Source: JBBPZA01 sp963797015 (GTDB taxonomy: Bacteria > Actinomycetota > Thermoleophilia > Solirubrobacterales > Solirubrobacteraceae). From it: a stretch of 64,000 bases of DNA. How positions within the stretch are numbered: the stretch's first letter is position 1; every line of letters begins with the position of its first letter. Shown one piece after another: positions 41,058 to 49,396 of the stretch. The stretch spans positions 124,001 to 188,000 of the forward strand of contig CAWCNV010000011.1 in the NCBI GenBank assembly GCA_963797015.1, in the 5' to 3' direction. The notes beneath the pieces were generated by a model. That model made no database searches. It was not told the origin of the DNA and worked only from the letters and a program-made list of their open reading frames with translations. Made by a program: the position numbers and the translations under genes.

Positions 41058-42583
41058 CGGGCCGCGGCCGCGTCCGGGCGGGCACGGCGGCGACCGTGCT
41101 CGCCGCGGCGATCGCCTGTCCCGCGACACAGGCGTCCGCGCTCCCACGCGAGCACCCCGCCGACCCCTGCTTTCGATCGCGCGAGCTCGCGACCGGGCCG
41201 GCGGCCGGCGGCCTGTACTCGACCGTCGCCCCCTTCGAGCACTTCTCCGTGCGCCGGACGCAGCTGTTCCCGGCGACGTGCTCGCTGCGCGAGCTCGCCG
41301 GCCGCGGACAGGTCCGCATCCGCGCACGCGCGTCGAGCGCCGACTTCCGCACGCCCTACATCGCCGCCACGCGCGACCGTGACCAGCTCTACGTCTACGG
41401 CTACGGCGCGAACGCGGCCACCGAGGGCGGCTACGTGGCCGGTGTCGACCCCGTGACGCTGCGGCAGCGGTGGCGAACGCGCATCCGCGACACGCGGCCG
41501 CCGGGCCAGTGGAGCTACCCGGGCGTCATGCTCGTGCACGGGAACGGAGACCTGTACGCGATCTACGGCAACGTGCTGGTCAAGCTCGACCCGAGGACCG
41601 GACGCACGCTGCGCCGGCGCGAGCTGCCCGAGGATCCGGCGCAGACCGGCGCCGCCTACAACGGGATGGTCGTCCTGCCCGACGGGAGGATCGCCGCCAA
41701 GCGCATCGAGCGCGGGCCCTGCCCGGGCGGTGGGACCCCGGTCACCGACGCCGCCGCCGGTGCGATCGCGGGGCTCGTGTGCGCGGTCGCGAACGGGCTG
41801 CCCACCGACATCGTCGTCGTCGAGCCGCGGCGGCTGAGGGTGCTCTCCAGCGTGCGCCCGCCCGAGCCGGTCACCGGCCGCATCACCGTCGGGCGCCTCG
41901 GTCGCAGCGTCTACGTGTACGCGGCGGGGCGCGACGACCTGTTCCGCTTCCGCTACGCCTCCGGCCGCCTGCGCCTCGACCGCGGTTGGGGGCCGGTCGC
42001 GTATCGCACCGGCGCCCAGCGTCCGGGCACCGGGCCGGGGCTGCTCGGCGACTACGTCGTCGTCCAGACCAACTTCCTGCCCTCGACCGCCCCGCTGACG
42101 CTGACGGCTGTGAGCGCGCGCGACAGCCGCCGGGTGTTCCGCATCCGGCCGTTCGCCGGTAGCGGCAGCGGATCGAGCTTCATCGTGTCCAAGGCCGCGC
42201 TCGATGCCGCCAACGGGATGGTCATCACCCACGACACGTCCGCGGGCCAGATGGCGGGCGTGCGCTTCGATCCGCGTCGCGGATTCTCGATCCGCTGGCG
42301 TCGCGCGCTCACCTCGCTCAGCTTCTCCGCGCTCGTGGGCCCGGCAGCGGACCGCGAGATCGTGATCCCGGACTCCAGCGGCGGCGACTCGGTCGTGTGG
42401 CTCGACGAGCGGACCGGTGCCGAGCGGGCTCGCTCGCGCGTGCTTGCTCCCGGCCCCGCGCCGGGCAACATCGTCACGCCGGGATTCCGCGGGCGCTTCT
42501 ACTACCTCTCCGGCGGGGGCGTCCTGTGGGAGCTGCGTCCCGTCCGCGCGCGTCGCGACGCGCGCCTCCCGGCAAGACAATAA
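41012..42583 (+). CDS. Secreted beta-propeller (PQQ-like repeat) protein
   Basis: About 523 residues. Hydrophobic TAATVLAAAIACPATQASA near residue 25-43 is the signal peptide core. Blades of a quinoprotein-type propeller follow (GGYVAGVDPVTLRQRW, NVLVKLDPRTGRTLRRREL, and so on). Residues for PQQ or metal binding are not evident, so it may be a binding protein. The GTG at 41012 overlaps the hydrolase gene by 46 nt; a later GTG at 41096 would cut into the signal peptide. It is probably cotranscribed with its neighbour. Confidence 0.75.
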   Translation: MRRQALLRERVHRAVAGRGRVRAGTAATVLAAAIACPATQASALPREHPADPCFRSRELATGPAAGGLYSTVAPFEHFSVRRTQLFPATCSLRELAGRGQVRIRARASSADFRTPYIAATRDRDQLYVYGYGANAATEGGYVAGVDPVTLRQRWRTRIRDTRPPGQWSYPGVMLVHGNGDLYAIYGNVLVKLDPRTGRTLRRRELPEDPAQTGAAYNGMVVLPDGRIAAKRIERGPCPGGGTPVTDAAAGAIAGLVCAVANGLPTDIVVVEPRRLRVLSSVRPPEPVTGRITVGRLGRSVYVYAAGRDDLFRFRYASGRLRLDRGWGPVAYRTGAQRPGTGPGLLGDYVVVQTNFLPSTAPLTLTAVSARDSRRVFRIRPFAGSGSGSSFIVSKAALDAANGMVITHDTSAGQMAGVRFDPRRGFSIRWRRALTSLSFSALVGPAADREIVIPDSSGGDSVVWLDERTGAERARSRVLAPGPAPGNIVTPGFRGRFYYLSGGGVLWELRPVRARRDARLPARQ

Positions 42584-42670
42584 GGGTCAGCTCGAGGGTC
42601 AGGGTTGTGCCTGGGCGGCCGCGGGTGCCGCGAGGCGCCCACTTCAGCCGCGCGGGCGGAAGGGCGCCGG

Positions 42671-44008
42671 ATGGACCGCCGTTTAGTGCGCGCGGACCGA
42701 GCGAGGCATGGAAGATCTCTCTTGAAGAAGGACGGCTGGATCGCCCGAACGGGAGTGTGGGTTGCTGCGCTTGCCCTCGCGATGGCGGCGCTCGTCGCGC
42801 CCGCGCACGCCGATCCCGAGCTCGCGATGCAGGACGACCCGCCGGTGATGGGGCTGTCGAGCACCGACTGGACGCTGATCCCGTGGGTCCAGGAGAACGC
42901 ACCGGCCGTGCGCTGGGTGCGCATGAACGCCATGTCCAACCGCAGCCTCGACTTCGTCCAGGTGGGCGTCGACCGCGTGCTGAAGGCCGGCATGAAGCCG
43001 CAGCTGACGGTGTGGGCCGGGGCGCCGGGCGAGAATCCCTTCTACCCCGAGCGAAACCCGACGCCCGCCGAGGCCGCGGCGTGGGCGACGAAGGTCGCGA
43101 CGCGCTTCAAGGACCAGGTCTCGCGCTACGCGATCCAGAACGAGCCCGACATCTTCACCGTCGAGGAGGGGTCGTGTGACTCGAGCGTCCTAGTCCAGTC
43201 GCTCCGCCGCGCCGGGCTCAAGCGGATCACCACCTACAAGATCCGCTACAAGAAGAAGTGGGTGCGCAAGAAGCGCTACCGCTATCACTACACGTACCGC
43301 TACCGGACCACCCACGGCGGCCGCAAGGTGAAGGTCAAGACCAAGCGCCGCGTCAAGTACTACAAGAAGGTTCGTCGCCGGGTGAGGATCAAGAAGCGCA
43401 GGAAGACGCGCTGGGTCCCGATGACCGCGACGACGAACGTGCGCAAGGGCGTCTCGCCGGAGCGGGGTTGCGCGATGATCAGGTACGCGCGCACCTACTC
43501 GGCGATCTACCAGGCCGAATACGCGGCGATCAAGCGCGTGGACCCGAGCGCGCAGGTCCTGATCGGCGAGACGAGCCCGCGCCCCGAGTCGACAGTGTTC
43601 ATCTCCGAGCTCATGCGCGGCTCGACTCTGGTCGCCGACGGCTACGCCCACCACACCTACCAGGAGTCAGACCCCAACTACCCCGACCCCAATCGCCTGG
43701 GGATCGGCCGCCTGGACGTGCTGCGCCAGATGCTCGACGACGGCGCGGCCAGGGGGACGTTGCGCACTCCCCAGGGCAACCCGCTGCCGATCTACATCAC
43801 CGAGATGGGCTACGGCCCGGGTTACGGAGAGGTCACGCGCCCCGACTGGCTGCGCAAGGCCTACGCGAAGGCGTGCGCGATCGGCGCCAAGGAGTTCCTG
43901 TGGTACAGCTGGAGCAGCTCCACCCCGCGCTGGAACAGCATGCTGCTCGGCCCCAACCACGCGCGCACGCCGACGTTCGAGACGTTCCGCTCGCTGCGGT
44001 GCGGCTGA
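42671..44008 (+). CDS. Secreted clan GH-A glycoside hydrolase with polycationic insertion
   Basis: 445 residues from ATG 42671; TTG 42722 is an alternative start closer to the signal peptide (GVWVAALALAMAALVAPAHA). The TIM-barrel halves carry the acid/base Glu in QNEPD (E158) and the probable nucleophile Glu in ITEMGYG (E378), as in GH5/GH39-like enzymes. Between them, residues 190-250 form an insertion of 61 residues of which 32 are Lys or Arg and 8 Tyr, in an alternating strand pattern with a GG turn, probably a long basic beta-hairpin. It may bind acidic polysaccharide such as sulfated or uronic glycan; a sulfatase is next door. Substrate unproven. Confidence 0.8.
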   Translation: MDRRLVRADRARHGRSLLKKDGWIARTGVWVAALALAMAALVAPAHADPELAMQDDPPVMGLSSTDWTLIPWVQENAPAVRWVRMNAMSNRSLDFVQVGVDRVLKAGMKPQLTVWAGAPGENPFYPERNPTPAEAAAWATKVATRFKDQVSRYAIQNEPDIFTVEEGSCDSSVLVQSLRRAGLKRITTYKIRYKKKWVRKKRYRYHYTYRYRTTHGGRKVKVKTKRRVKYYKKVRRRVRIKKRRKTRWVPMTATTNVRKGVSPERGCAMIRYARTYSAIYQAEYAAIKRVDPSAQVLIGETSPRPESTVFISELMRGSTLVADGYAHHTYQESDPNYPDPNRLGIGRLDVLRQMLDDGAARGTLRTPQGNPLPIYITEMGYGPGYGEVTRPDWLRKAYAKACAIGAKEFLWYSWSSSTPRWNSMLLGPNHARTPTFETFRSLRCG

Positions 44009-44018
44009 CGGCCGCCGC

Positions 44019-45632
44019 TCAGGGGGCGACCCTGCAGCCCGAGCCCTTGCAGCGGCGCAGCCGCTTGAGGTCTGCTGCCAGGCGCTTCTTCACCTGCGCG
44101 TAGCGCGGGTCGTTCACGACGTTCTTCAGCTCGTAGCGGTCGTTCCGCAGGTCGTAGAGCTCCTCGTCGCCGTAGCTCCAGCGCACGTACTTGTAGCGCT
44201 GGGTGCGCACGCCGGTATAGGGCTTGTCGTAGGCCATCGGGAAGCCCTCGACGGCGAACAGCGGACCGGTCGCCTCGAGCTCCAGCACGCGGCGCGGCAG
44301 ATGATCCGGGTTGCGGGTGGCCGGCAGCAGCGAGACGCCGTCCATCGTTCGCCCGGGCCGGGCGCGCGCCGCATTGAGGAGCGTGGGCGCGAAGTCGACG
44401 TTCGACACCTGGCGGCGCACGACCGAGCCGGCGCGCACGCCGGGCCCGCGCACGATGAACGGGATCCGGATCGACTCCTCGTAGGGGACGAACTTGTCGC
44501 CCTGGATGCGGTGCTGCCCCTGGATCCAGCCGTTGTCGGAGACGAACACGATCAGCGTGTTCTTGAGCTGCTTCGTCTCCTTCAGGATCCGGACGAGCTT
44601 GGCCACGTGATCGTCGACGGCCAGCAGCGAGCCCGTGCGGCCCTCGTAGTCGAGCTGGAGCTTGTCGAGTTGCGCCTGGTTGATGCGCGGCAGCTCGCGG
44701 ATCAGCCGCGGCTTTCCGGGCAGCTCAGGCTCGTTGAAGTTCGGCGGGCGCGGAAGCTTGAAGCGGGAAACCTCGCTCGCGTAGCGCGGCGCGGGGCGCG
44801 GGTCGCGGCCCGGGAACATCCGGATGGCGCCGTTGACGTCCTCTCGGTGCGGCGCCGCCGGTGCCCACCAGATGAAGAACGGCCGCTTGGCCTTGGCCTG
44901 GCCCCGCACCAGCCCCTCGGTGACGCCGGCGGTCACGTCGGGCGAGTAGTTCTGCGTCTCCTGGGTGCCGAACCACCCGGGGCGGAAGACCTCGTTGGCC
45001 TTTTTCAGGACGTCTGCGATCGACTTCACCCCGGGGCTCGCCTCTATGCGCGCGAACTCCACCAGCGCATTCGCGTAGTCGGCGTCGCCCCAGGTCCGCA
45101 GGCGGCCGTTGTCGTTCATCATGAAGTTGAAGTAGTCGTAGGCCGAGACGTCGAGCAGCCCGCGCCACTGGCTGAACCCGGGCGGGACCTCGCGCCGTTG
45201 CAGGGCGCCGTAGCCGTTGAGCCACTTCCCGATCAGCGCGGTGTTGTAGCCCGCGCGCTGCAGCCATACCGGCAGCGTGTTCTTCTTGCCCTTCAGCCCC
45301 TGCCAGCCGTAGGGGTAGAAGTTGCCGGCGACGCCGTGGTTGTGGGCGTACTGGCCGGTGATGAACGTCGCGCGCGACGGGCAGCAGAGCGGGAACGAGT
45401 CGACGGCGTTGGAGAACGTGGTGCCACGGCGCTCGAGCAACTTGCGGACGTTGGGCATCCGGCGCACGTCGCTGAGGGCCTCGTCGTCGGTCATGATCAC
45501 GAGGATGTTCGGACGGCCGTCGCGTGCCGCGGCCGCCGACGTGGTGCGCGCCGGCGCCGCCGGCGCGACCAGCAGGGCGACCAGCGCGGCGATCGCGCCA
45601 ATACAGACGGAGACGCGCCTGCCTCGCGGCAT
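44019..45632 (-). CDS. Secreted formylglycine sulfatase
   Basis: 537 residues. After a signal peptide (IGAIAALVALLVAPAAPA), NILVIMTDDE gives the metal Asp pair (D49, D50), and C83-C-P-S-R87 is the sulfatase signature whose Cys becomes formylglycine. TGQYAHNHGV, GKWLNGYG, and FVSDNGW complete the active site. It hydrolyses sulfate esters, most likely of carbohydrates, outside the cell. A formylglycine-generating enzyme is required but not in the window. TAGGAC ends 7 nt before the ATG. It converges with the GH-A gene, their stops 10 bp apart. Confidence 0.92.
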   Translation of the reverse strand: MPRGRRVSVCIGAIAALVALLVAPAAPARTTSAAAARDGRPNILVIMTDDEALSDVRRMPNVRKLLERRGTTFSNAVDSFPLCCPSRATFITGQYAHNHGVAGNFYPYGWQGLKGKKNTLPVWLQRAGYNTALIGKWLNGYGALQRREVPPGFSQWRGLLDVSAYDYFNFMMNDNGRLRTWGDADYANALVEFARIEASPGVKSIADVLKKANEVFRPGWFGTQETQNYSPDVTAGVTEGLVRGQAKAKRPFFIWWAPAAPHREDVNGAIRMFPGRDPRPAPRYASEVSRFKLPRPPNFNEPELPGKPRLIRELPRINQAQLDKLQLDYEGRTGSLLAVDDHVAKLVRILKETKQLKNTLIVFVSDNGWIQGQHRIQGDKFVPYEESIRIPFIVRGPGVRAGSVVRRQVSNVDFAPTLLNAARARPGRTMDGVSLLPATRNPDHLPRRVLELEATGPLFAVEGFPMAYDKPYTGVRTQRYKYVRWSYGDEELYDLRNDRYELKNVVNDPRYAQVKKRLAADLKRLRRCKGSGCRVAP

Positions 45633-45638
45633 GGGCCA

Positions 45639-45644
45639 GTCCTA
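45639..45644 (-). promoter_or_regulatory. -10-like hexamer of the leaderless sulfatase gene
   Basis: On the minus strand TAGGAC ends 7 nt before the ATG at 45632. Confidence 0.4.
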
Positions 45645-45742
45645 CCACACCCGGCGAACCCGCGAGCGCGATCCGCTCTCACGGTCCGCTAATCCGGCGC
45701 GGCTATGAAGCCCTCTTTTCCGGATCGAAGAGAGGGGATCAG

Positions 45743-46622
45743 ATGCCGTCTCGCCTAGGGGCACCGCTCGTCGCGGGAGCCGCAGTGATCGCCGCCGCCG
45801 CAACTCTCGCCGCCTGCGGCAGCTCCAGCTCCAGCTCCGGCTCGAGCTCCAAGGCGACCAAGCTGTCGCTCACCATCTCCGACACCGGCAAGACCGCGAA
45901 ATACTCCGGCGTCCCGGCGTCGCTCAAGGGCGGCCTGGTGGAGGTGCAGCTCAAGAACGCGGGCAAGAAGCCGCATGCGGCGCAGCTCGTCCTGATCCGC
46001 GGTGAACCACACGGCGCAGGAGGCGCTGAAGGTCATCGCCTCGAACAGCAACAAGACGCCGGCGTGGATTCGCGGCCAGGGCGGGCTGGGTGAAGTGAGC
46101 CCCGGCCAGACCCAGACGGCCACGATCAACCTGGCCCCGGGCAAGTACTTCGTGGCGGACGTCGGCGGTCCGTCGTCCGGACCACCGGCCTACAGCCAGC
46201 TGACCGTCGGCTCCGGAACGCCCGGCACGCTGCCGAGCACCGCGACGACGGTGACCGCCGCCACGAACGGCAAGGACAAGTACAAGTGGGACGTCGCCGG
46301 CACGCTCAAGCCCGGCGCCAACAGGATCAAGTTCCAGAGCAAGGGCAAGGACGCGCTGCACCTGATGGGCGCGTTCAAGGTCACCGGCAACCCGTCCCAG
46401 TCCCAGCTCATCAAGGCGCTCAAGAGCAACGGGAAGCCGCCGGCGTTCGTCGACTCCTCGACCTTCGAGACGACGGCGGTCCTCGACGGAGGGCTGTCGC
46501 AGGTCAGCTCGTTCCAGTTCTCCAAGCCCGGGAAGTGGGTCCTGTTCTGCCCGTTCACCGATCGCGACGGCGGCAAGCCCCACTTCGAGGAGGGCCTGCT
46601 CAAGACCGTGACGATCAAGTAG
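45743..46622 (+). pseudogene. Lipoprotein gene with a frameshift near 46001-46004
   Basis: The first part (ATG 45743, GAGAGGGG upstream) encodes a lipoprotein leader with lipobox LAAC and a Ser-rich linker, then KLSLTISDTGK and PHAAQLVLIRG. At 46001-46004 the sense passes to the next frame, which continues NHTAQEALKVIASNSNKTP and runs to the stop at 46622 as a beta-rich, cupredoxin-like domain (GKWVLFCPFTDRDGG). Removing one G restores a single protein of about 292 residues. Either a true mutation or a sequencing error. Alone, frame one gives 116 residues and frame two (GTG 46002) 206. Confidence 0.7.
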
Positions 46623-46748
46623 CGAGCAAGCGGCGCGCCTGGGCGGCCCCGCAATCTAAGTGCAGATCAGGGAGCGCCTTCTCGCTAGGAAGTTGTCACG
46701 AGGGCACTGAAGGAGACCACCGAGCGCGGCTGAGCGATGCTTGGGCCC

Positions 46749-48416
46749 CTATCCGGCGGCCGTTCGGCCGTGCCCCGCCAGCGCGCCCTGCACGATGGTC
46801 TGCGCCTCGTCGAGGATGCGTTCGAGGTGCTCGGCGCCGAGGAAGCTCTCGGCGTAGACCTTGTAGACGTCCTCCGTGCCCGATGGTCGCGCCGCGAACC
46901 AGCCGTTCTCGGCGACGACCTTGACGCCGCCGATCGGGGCGCCGTTGCCCGGCGCGGCGCTCAGCACCTCGCGGATCGGCTCGCCCGCCAGCTCGGCGGC
47001 GGACACGTCGTCCGGCGCCAGCGCCGCCAGCGCGGCCTTCTCCTCCGGCGTTGCCGTCACGTCGACACGCCGGAACTCCGAAGCGCCGAGCCGCGCCGCG
47101 AGGGCCTGGTAGACCCGCCCGGGATCGGCGCCGCCGCGGGCGGTCATCTCCGCGGCCGCCAGGCACGCGATCAGCCCGTCCTTGTCCGTGGTCCAGGCCG
47201 ACCCGTCGCGGCGCAGGAACGAGGCGCCCGCGCTCTCCTCGCCCGCGAGCCCGAGCTCCCCCGCGAGCAGCCCGTCGGCGAACCACTTGAAGCCGACCGG
47301 GACCTCGACGACGCGCCGACCGAGCTCCTCGGCCACGCGGTCGACGATGCTGCTGGTCACCACGGTCTTGCCGACGCCGACCGACGGGCTCCAGTCGCGA
47401 TCGCCGAACAGGTAGGCCACGCACGCAGCGATGTGGTGGTTGGGGTTGAGCAGTCCCTCGGAGGGGGTGACGATCCCGTGCCGGTCGGCGTCGGGATCAT
47501 TGCCGAAGGCGATGTCGAACTGGTCTCTGAGCTCCGTCAGCCGCGACATCGCGTAGGGCGAGGAGCAGTCCATCCGGATCCTGCCGTCCCAGTCGACGGG
47601 GACGAAGCGGAAGGTCGGGTCGATCGCGTCGTTGACGATCGTCAAGTCCAGCCGGTGGCGCTCCGCGATCGCCGTCCAGAACGCCAGGCTGGAGCCGCCG
47701 AGCGGATCGACACCGAGCCGCAGCCCGGCGTCGCGGATGACGTCGAGGTCGATGACCGCCTCGAGGTCGTCGACGTAGGCCGAGACGTAGTCGTGCCGAT
47801 GGGACTTCGGCGCCCGGACCGCCTCGTCGAAGGGCACGCGGGGGATCGAATCGAGGCCGGCTTCGAGCAGCTCATTCGCCTCGCGCTGGATCCAGCTCGT
47901 GACCTCGCCGGCGGCCGGGCCGCCGCTCGGCGGGTTGTACTTGAAGCCGCCGTCCTCGGGTGGGTTGTGCGACGGGGTGATGACGATCCCGTCGGCCGTC
48001 CCACCGCCGGCCCCGCGGTTGTGGGCGACGATCTGGTGCGAGATGACCGGCGTCGGCGTGTAGCCGCCGGCGGCGTCGATCATGACGTCGACGCCGTGGG
48101 CGGCGAGCACCTCGAGCGTTGTGCGGAACGCCGGCTCGGACAGCGCGTGGGTGTCGCGCCCCAGGTACAGCGGCCCGTCGATGCCCTGCGCGGCACGGAA
48201 GCGCCGGACGGCCTCGGCCATCGCCAGCAGATGGCTCTCGGTGAACGTCGAGTCGAGCGAGCTGCCGCGATGCCCGGAGGTCCCGAACGCGACCTGCTGA
48301 GCGGCCACCGAGGGATCGGGTCGCCGCTCGTAGTAGGCCGCGACCAGCGCGTCGACGTCGACGAGGCTCGCCGGATCCGCCAGCTCGCCGGGACGCGGTC
48401 GCATGTCCATGCTCAT
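46749..48416 (-). CDS. pgm: Phosphoglucomutase (alpha-D-glucose phosphate-specific)
   Basis: 555 residues, the length of bacterial Pgm. FGTSGHRG (substrate loop), the phosphoserine loop GIVITPSHNPPEDGG with the catalytic Ser, the metal loop GNDPDADRHG, and the phosphate-binding loop near the end (ARPSGTEDVYKVYAES) are all intact. It interconverts glucose 1- and 6-phosphate, feeding UDP-glucose and glycogen or trehalose synthesis and thus surface-sugar supply. An ATG at 48410 is a possible second start. It stands alone, with no obvious operon partner. Confidence 0.95.
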   Translation of the reverse strand: MSMDMRPRPGELADPASLVDVDALVAAYYERRPDPSVAAQQVAFGTSGHRGSSLDSTFTESHLLAMAEAVRRFRAAQGIDGPLYLGRDTHALSEPAFRTTLEVLAAHGVDVMIDAAGGYTPTPVISHQIVAHNRGAGGGTADGIVITPSHNPPEDGGFKYNPPSGGPAAGEVTSWIQREANELLEAGLDSIPRVPFDEAVRAPKSHRHDYVSAYVDDLEAVIDLDVIRDAGLRLGVDPLGGSSLAFWTAIAERHRLDLTIVNDAIDPTFRFVPVDWDGRIRMDCSSPYAMSRLTELRDQFDIAFGNDPDADRHGIVTPSEGLLNPNHHIAACVAYLFGDRDWSPSVGVGKTVVTSSIVDRVAEELGRRVVEVPVGFKWFADGLLAGELGLAGEESAGASFLRRDGSAWTTDKDGLIACLAAAEMTARGGADPGRVYQALAARLGASEFRRVDVTATPEEKAALAALAPDDVSAAELAGEPIREVLSAAPGNGAPIGGVKVVAENGWFAARPSGTEDVYKVYAESFLGAEHLERILDEAQTIVQGALAGHGRTAAG

Positions 48417-48529
48417 ACCTCGCTCGGCGGCAGCACCGGTGGATCCCCGCAGCGCCGGGCTCTCGCTCCCTCCGACATCGTCGGATCCTCTCAGGGAAGC
48501 GGGTCGCCGTGTCGGTACCGTGGCGACCG

Positions 48530-49393
48530 GTGCGGATAGCGACGTGGAACGTCAACTCCGTCAAGCAGCGCGTGCCGCGGTTGCTGCCGTGGTTGGATGA
48601 GCGGCGGCCGGACGTGGTCTGCCTGCAGGAGACCAAGCTCGCGGACGACGCGTTCACCGAGCTGCTCGGCGGCGAGCTCGCCGAGCGCGGCTACGCGCTC
48701 GCGCTCCACGGCGAGCCCACGTGGAACGGCGTGGCGATCCTCTCGCGCGTGGGGCTGGACGACGTCGTGCCGGGAGTCGCCGGCGCGCCGGGCTTCCCGG
48801 ATCCCGAGGCGCGCGCGGTGTCCGCTGTTTGCGGCGGGATCCGGGTGGTCTCGGTGTACGTGCCGAACGGGCGCGTGCCCGGCTCTGAGCACTACCGCTA
48901 CAAGCTCGCGTGGCTGGCGGCGCTGCGGGAGATGGTCGCCTCCGACCCGGAGGGGACCGTCGTGTGCGGCGACATGAACATCGCACCGACCGATGCCGAC
49001 GTGTTCGATCCGGAAGCCTACGTCGGCCAGACCCACGTGACCACCCCCGAGCGCGAGGCGCTGACCGAGCTGCAGGCAGCCGGCCTGCGCGACGTCATGC
49101 GCGATCGCTGGCCGGACGAGCGCGTCTTCACCTACTGGGACTACCGGGCGGGAATGTTCCACCAGGACCTCGGGATGCGGATCGACCTGGTGCTGGCCGG
49201 CGCGCGCGTCGCCGACCGGGTTCGCGCCGCGTGGGTGGACCGGCAGGCCCGCAAGGGCAGCGGGCCGAGCGATCATGCGCCGGTGATCGTCGACCTGGAC
49301 GAGGCGCCGGACGGAGACATCGGGCCGGTCGTGCCGCCGCCCTCCGCTCCGGTGGTCAAACGCGGCTCGGCGAAGCTCCCGCAGTCGCCGTAG
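48530..49393 (+). CDS. xthA: Exodeoxyribonuclease III (AP endonuclease)
   Basis: 287 residues starting VRIATWNVNSVKQRVPRLLPWL. This GTG was chosen over one 21 nt upstream since the family starts at this strand and TACCGT (48516-48521) fits a -10 for a near-leaderless message. LQETKL (metal Glu), CGDMNIAP, the aromatic FTYWDYR segment and SDHAPVIVDL (catalytic Asp-His) are present. It cuts DNA at abasic sites and removes 3' blocks. It converges on a LigD-type polymerase gene, with 3 bp between the stops. Confidence 0.92.
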   Translation: MRIATWNVNSVKQRVPRLLPWLDERRPDVVCLQETKLADDAFTELLGGELAERGYALALHGEPTWNGVAILSRVGLDDVVPGVAGAPGFPDPEARAVSAVCGGIRVVSVYVPNGRVPGSEHYRYKLAWLAALREMVASDPEGTVVCGDMNIAPTDADVFDPEAYVGQTHVTTPEREALTELQAAGLRDVMRDRWPDERVFTYWDYRAGMFHQDLGMRIDLVLAGARVADRVRAAWVDRQARKGSGPSDHAPVIVDLDEAPDGDIGPVVPPPSAPVVKRGSAKLPQSP

Positions 49394-49396
49394 TCG

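Noticed and set aside
46002..46622. The second lipoprotein frame as an independent gene from GTG 46002
   Set aside because: No ribosome site, no signal peptide, and its text continues the first frame; a frameshift explains it better.
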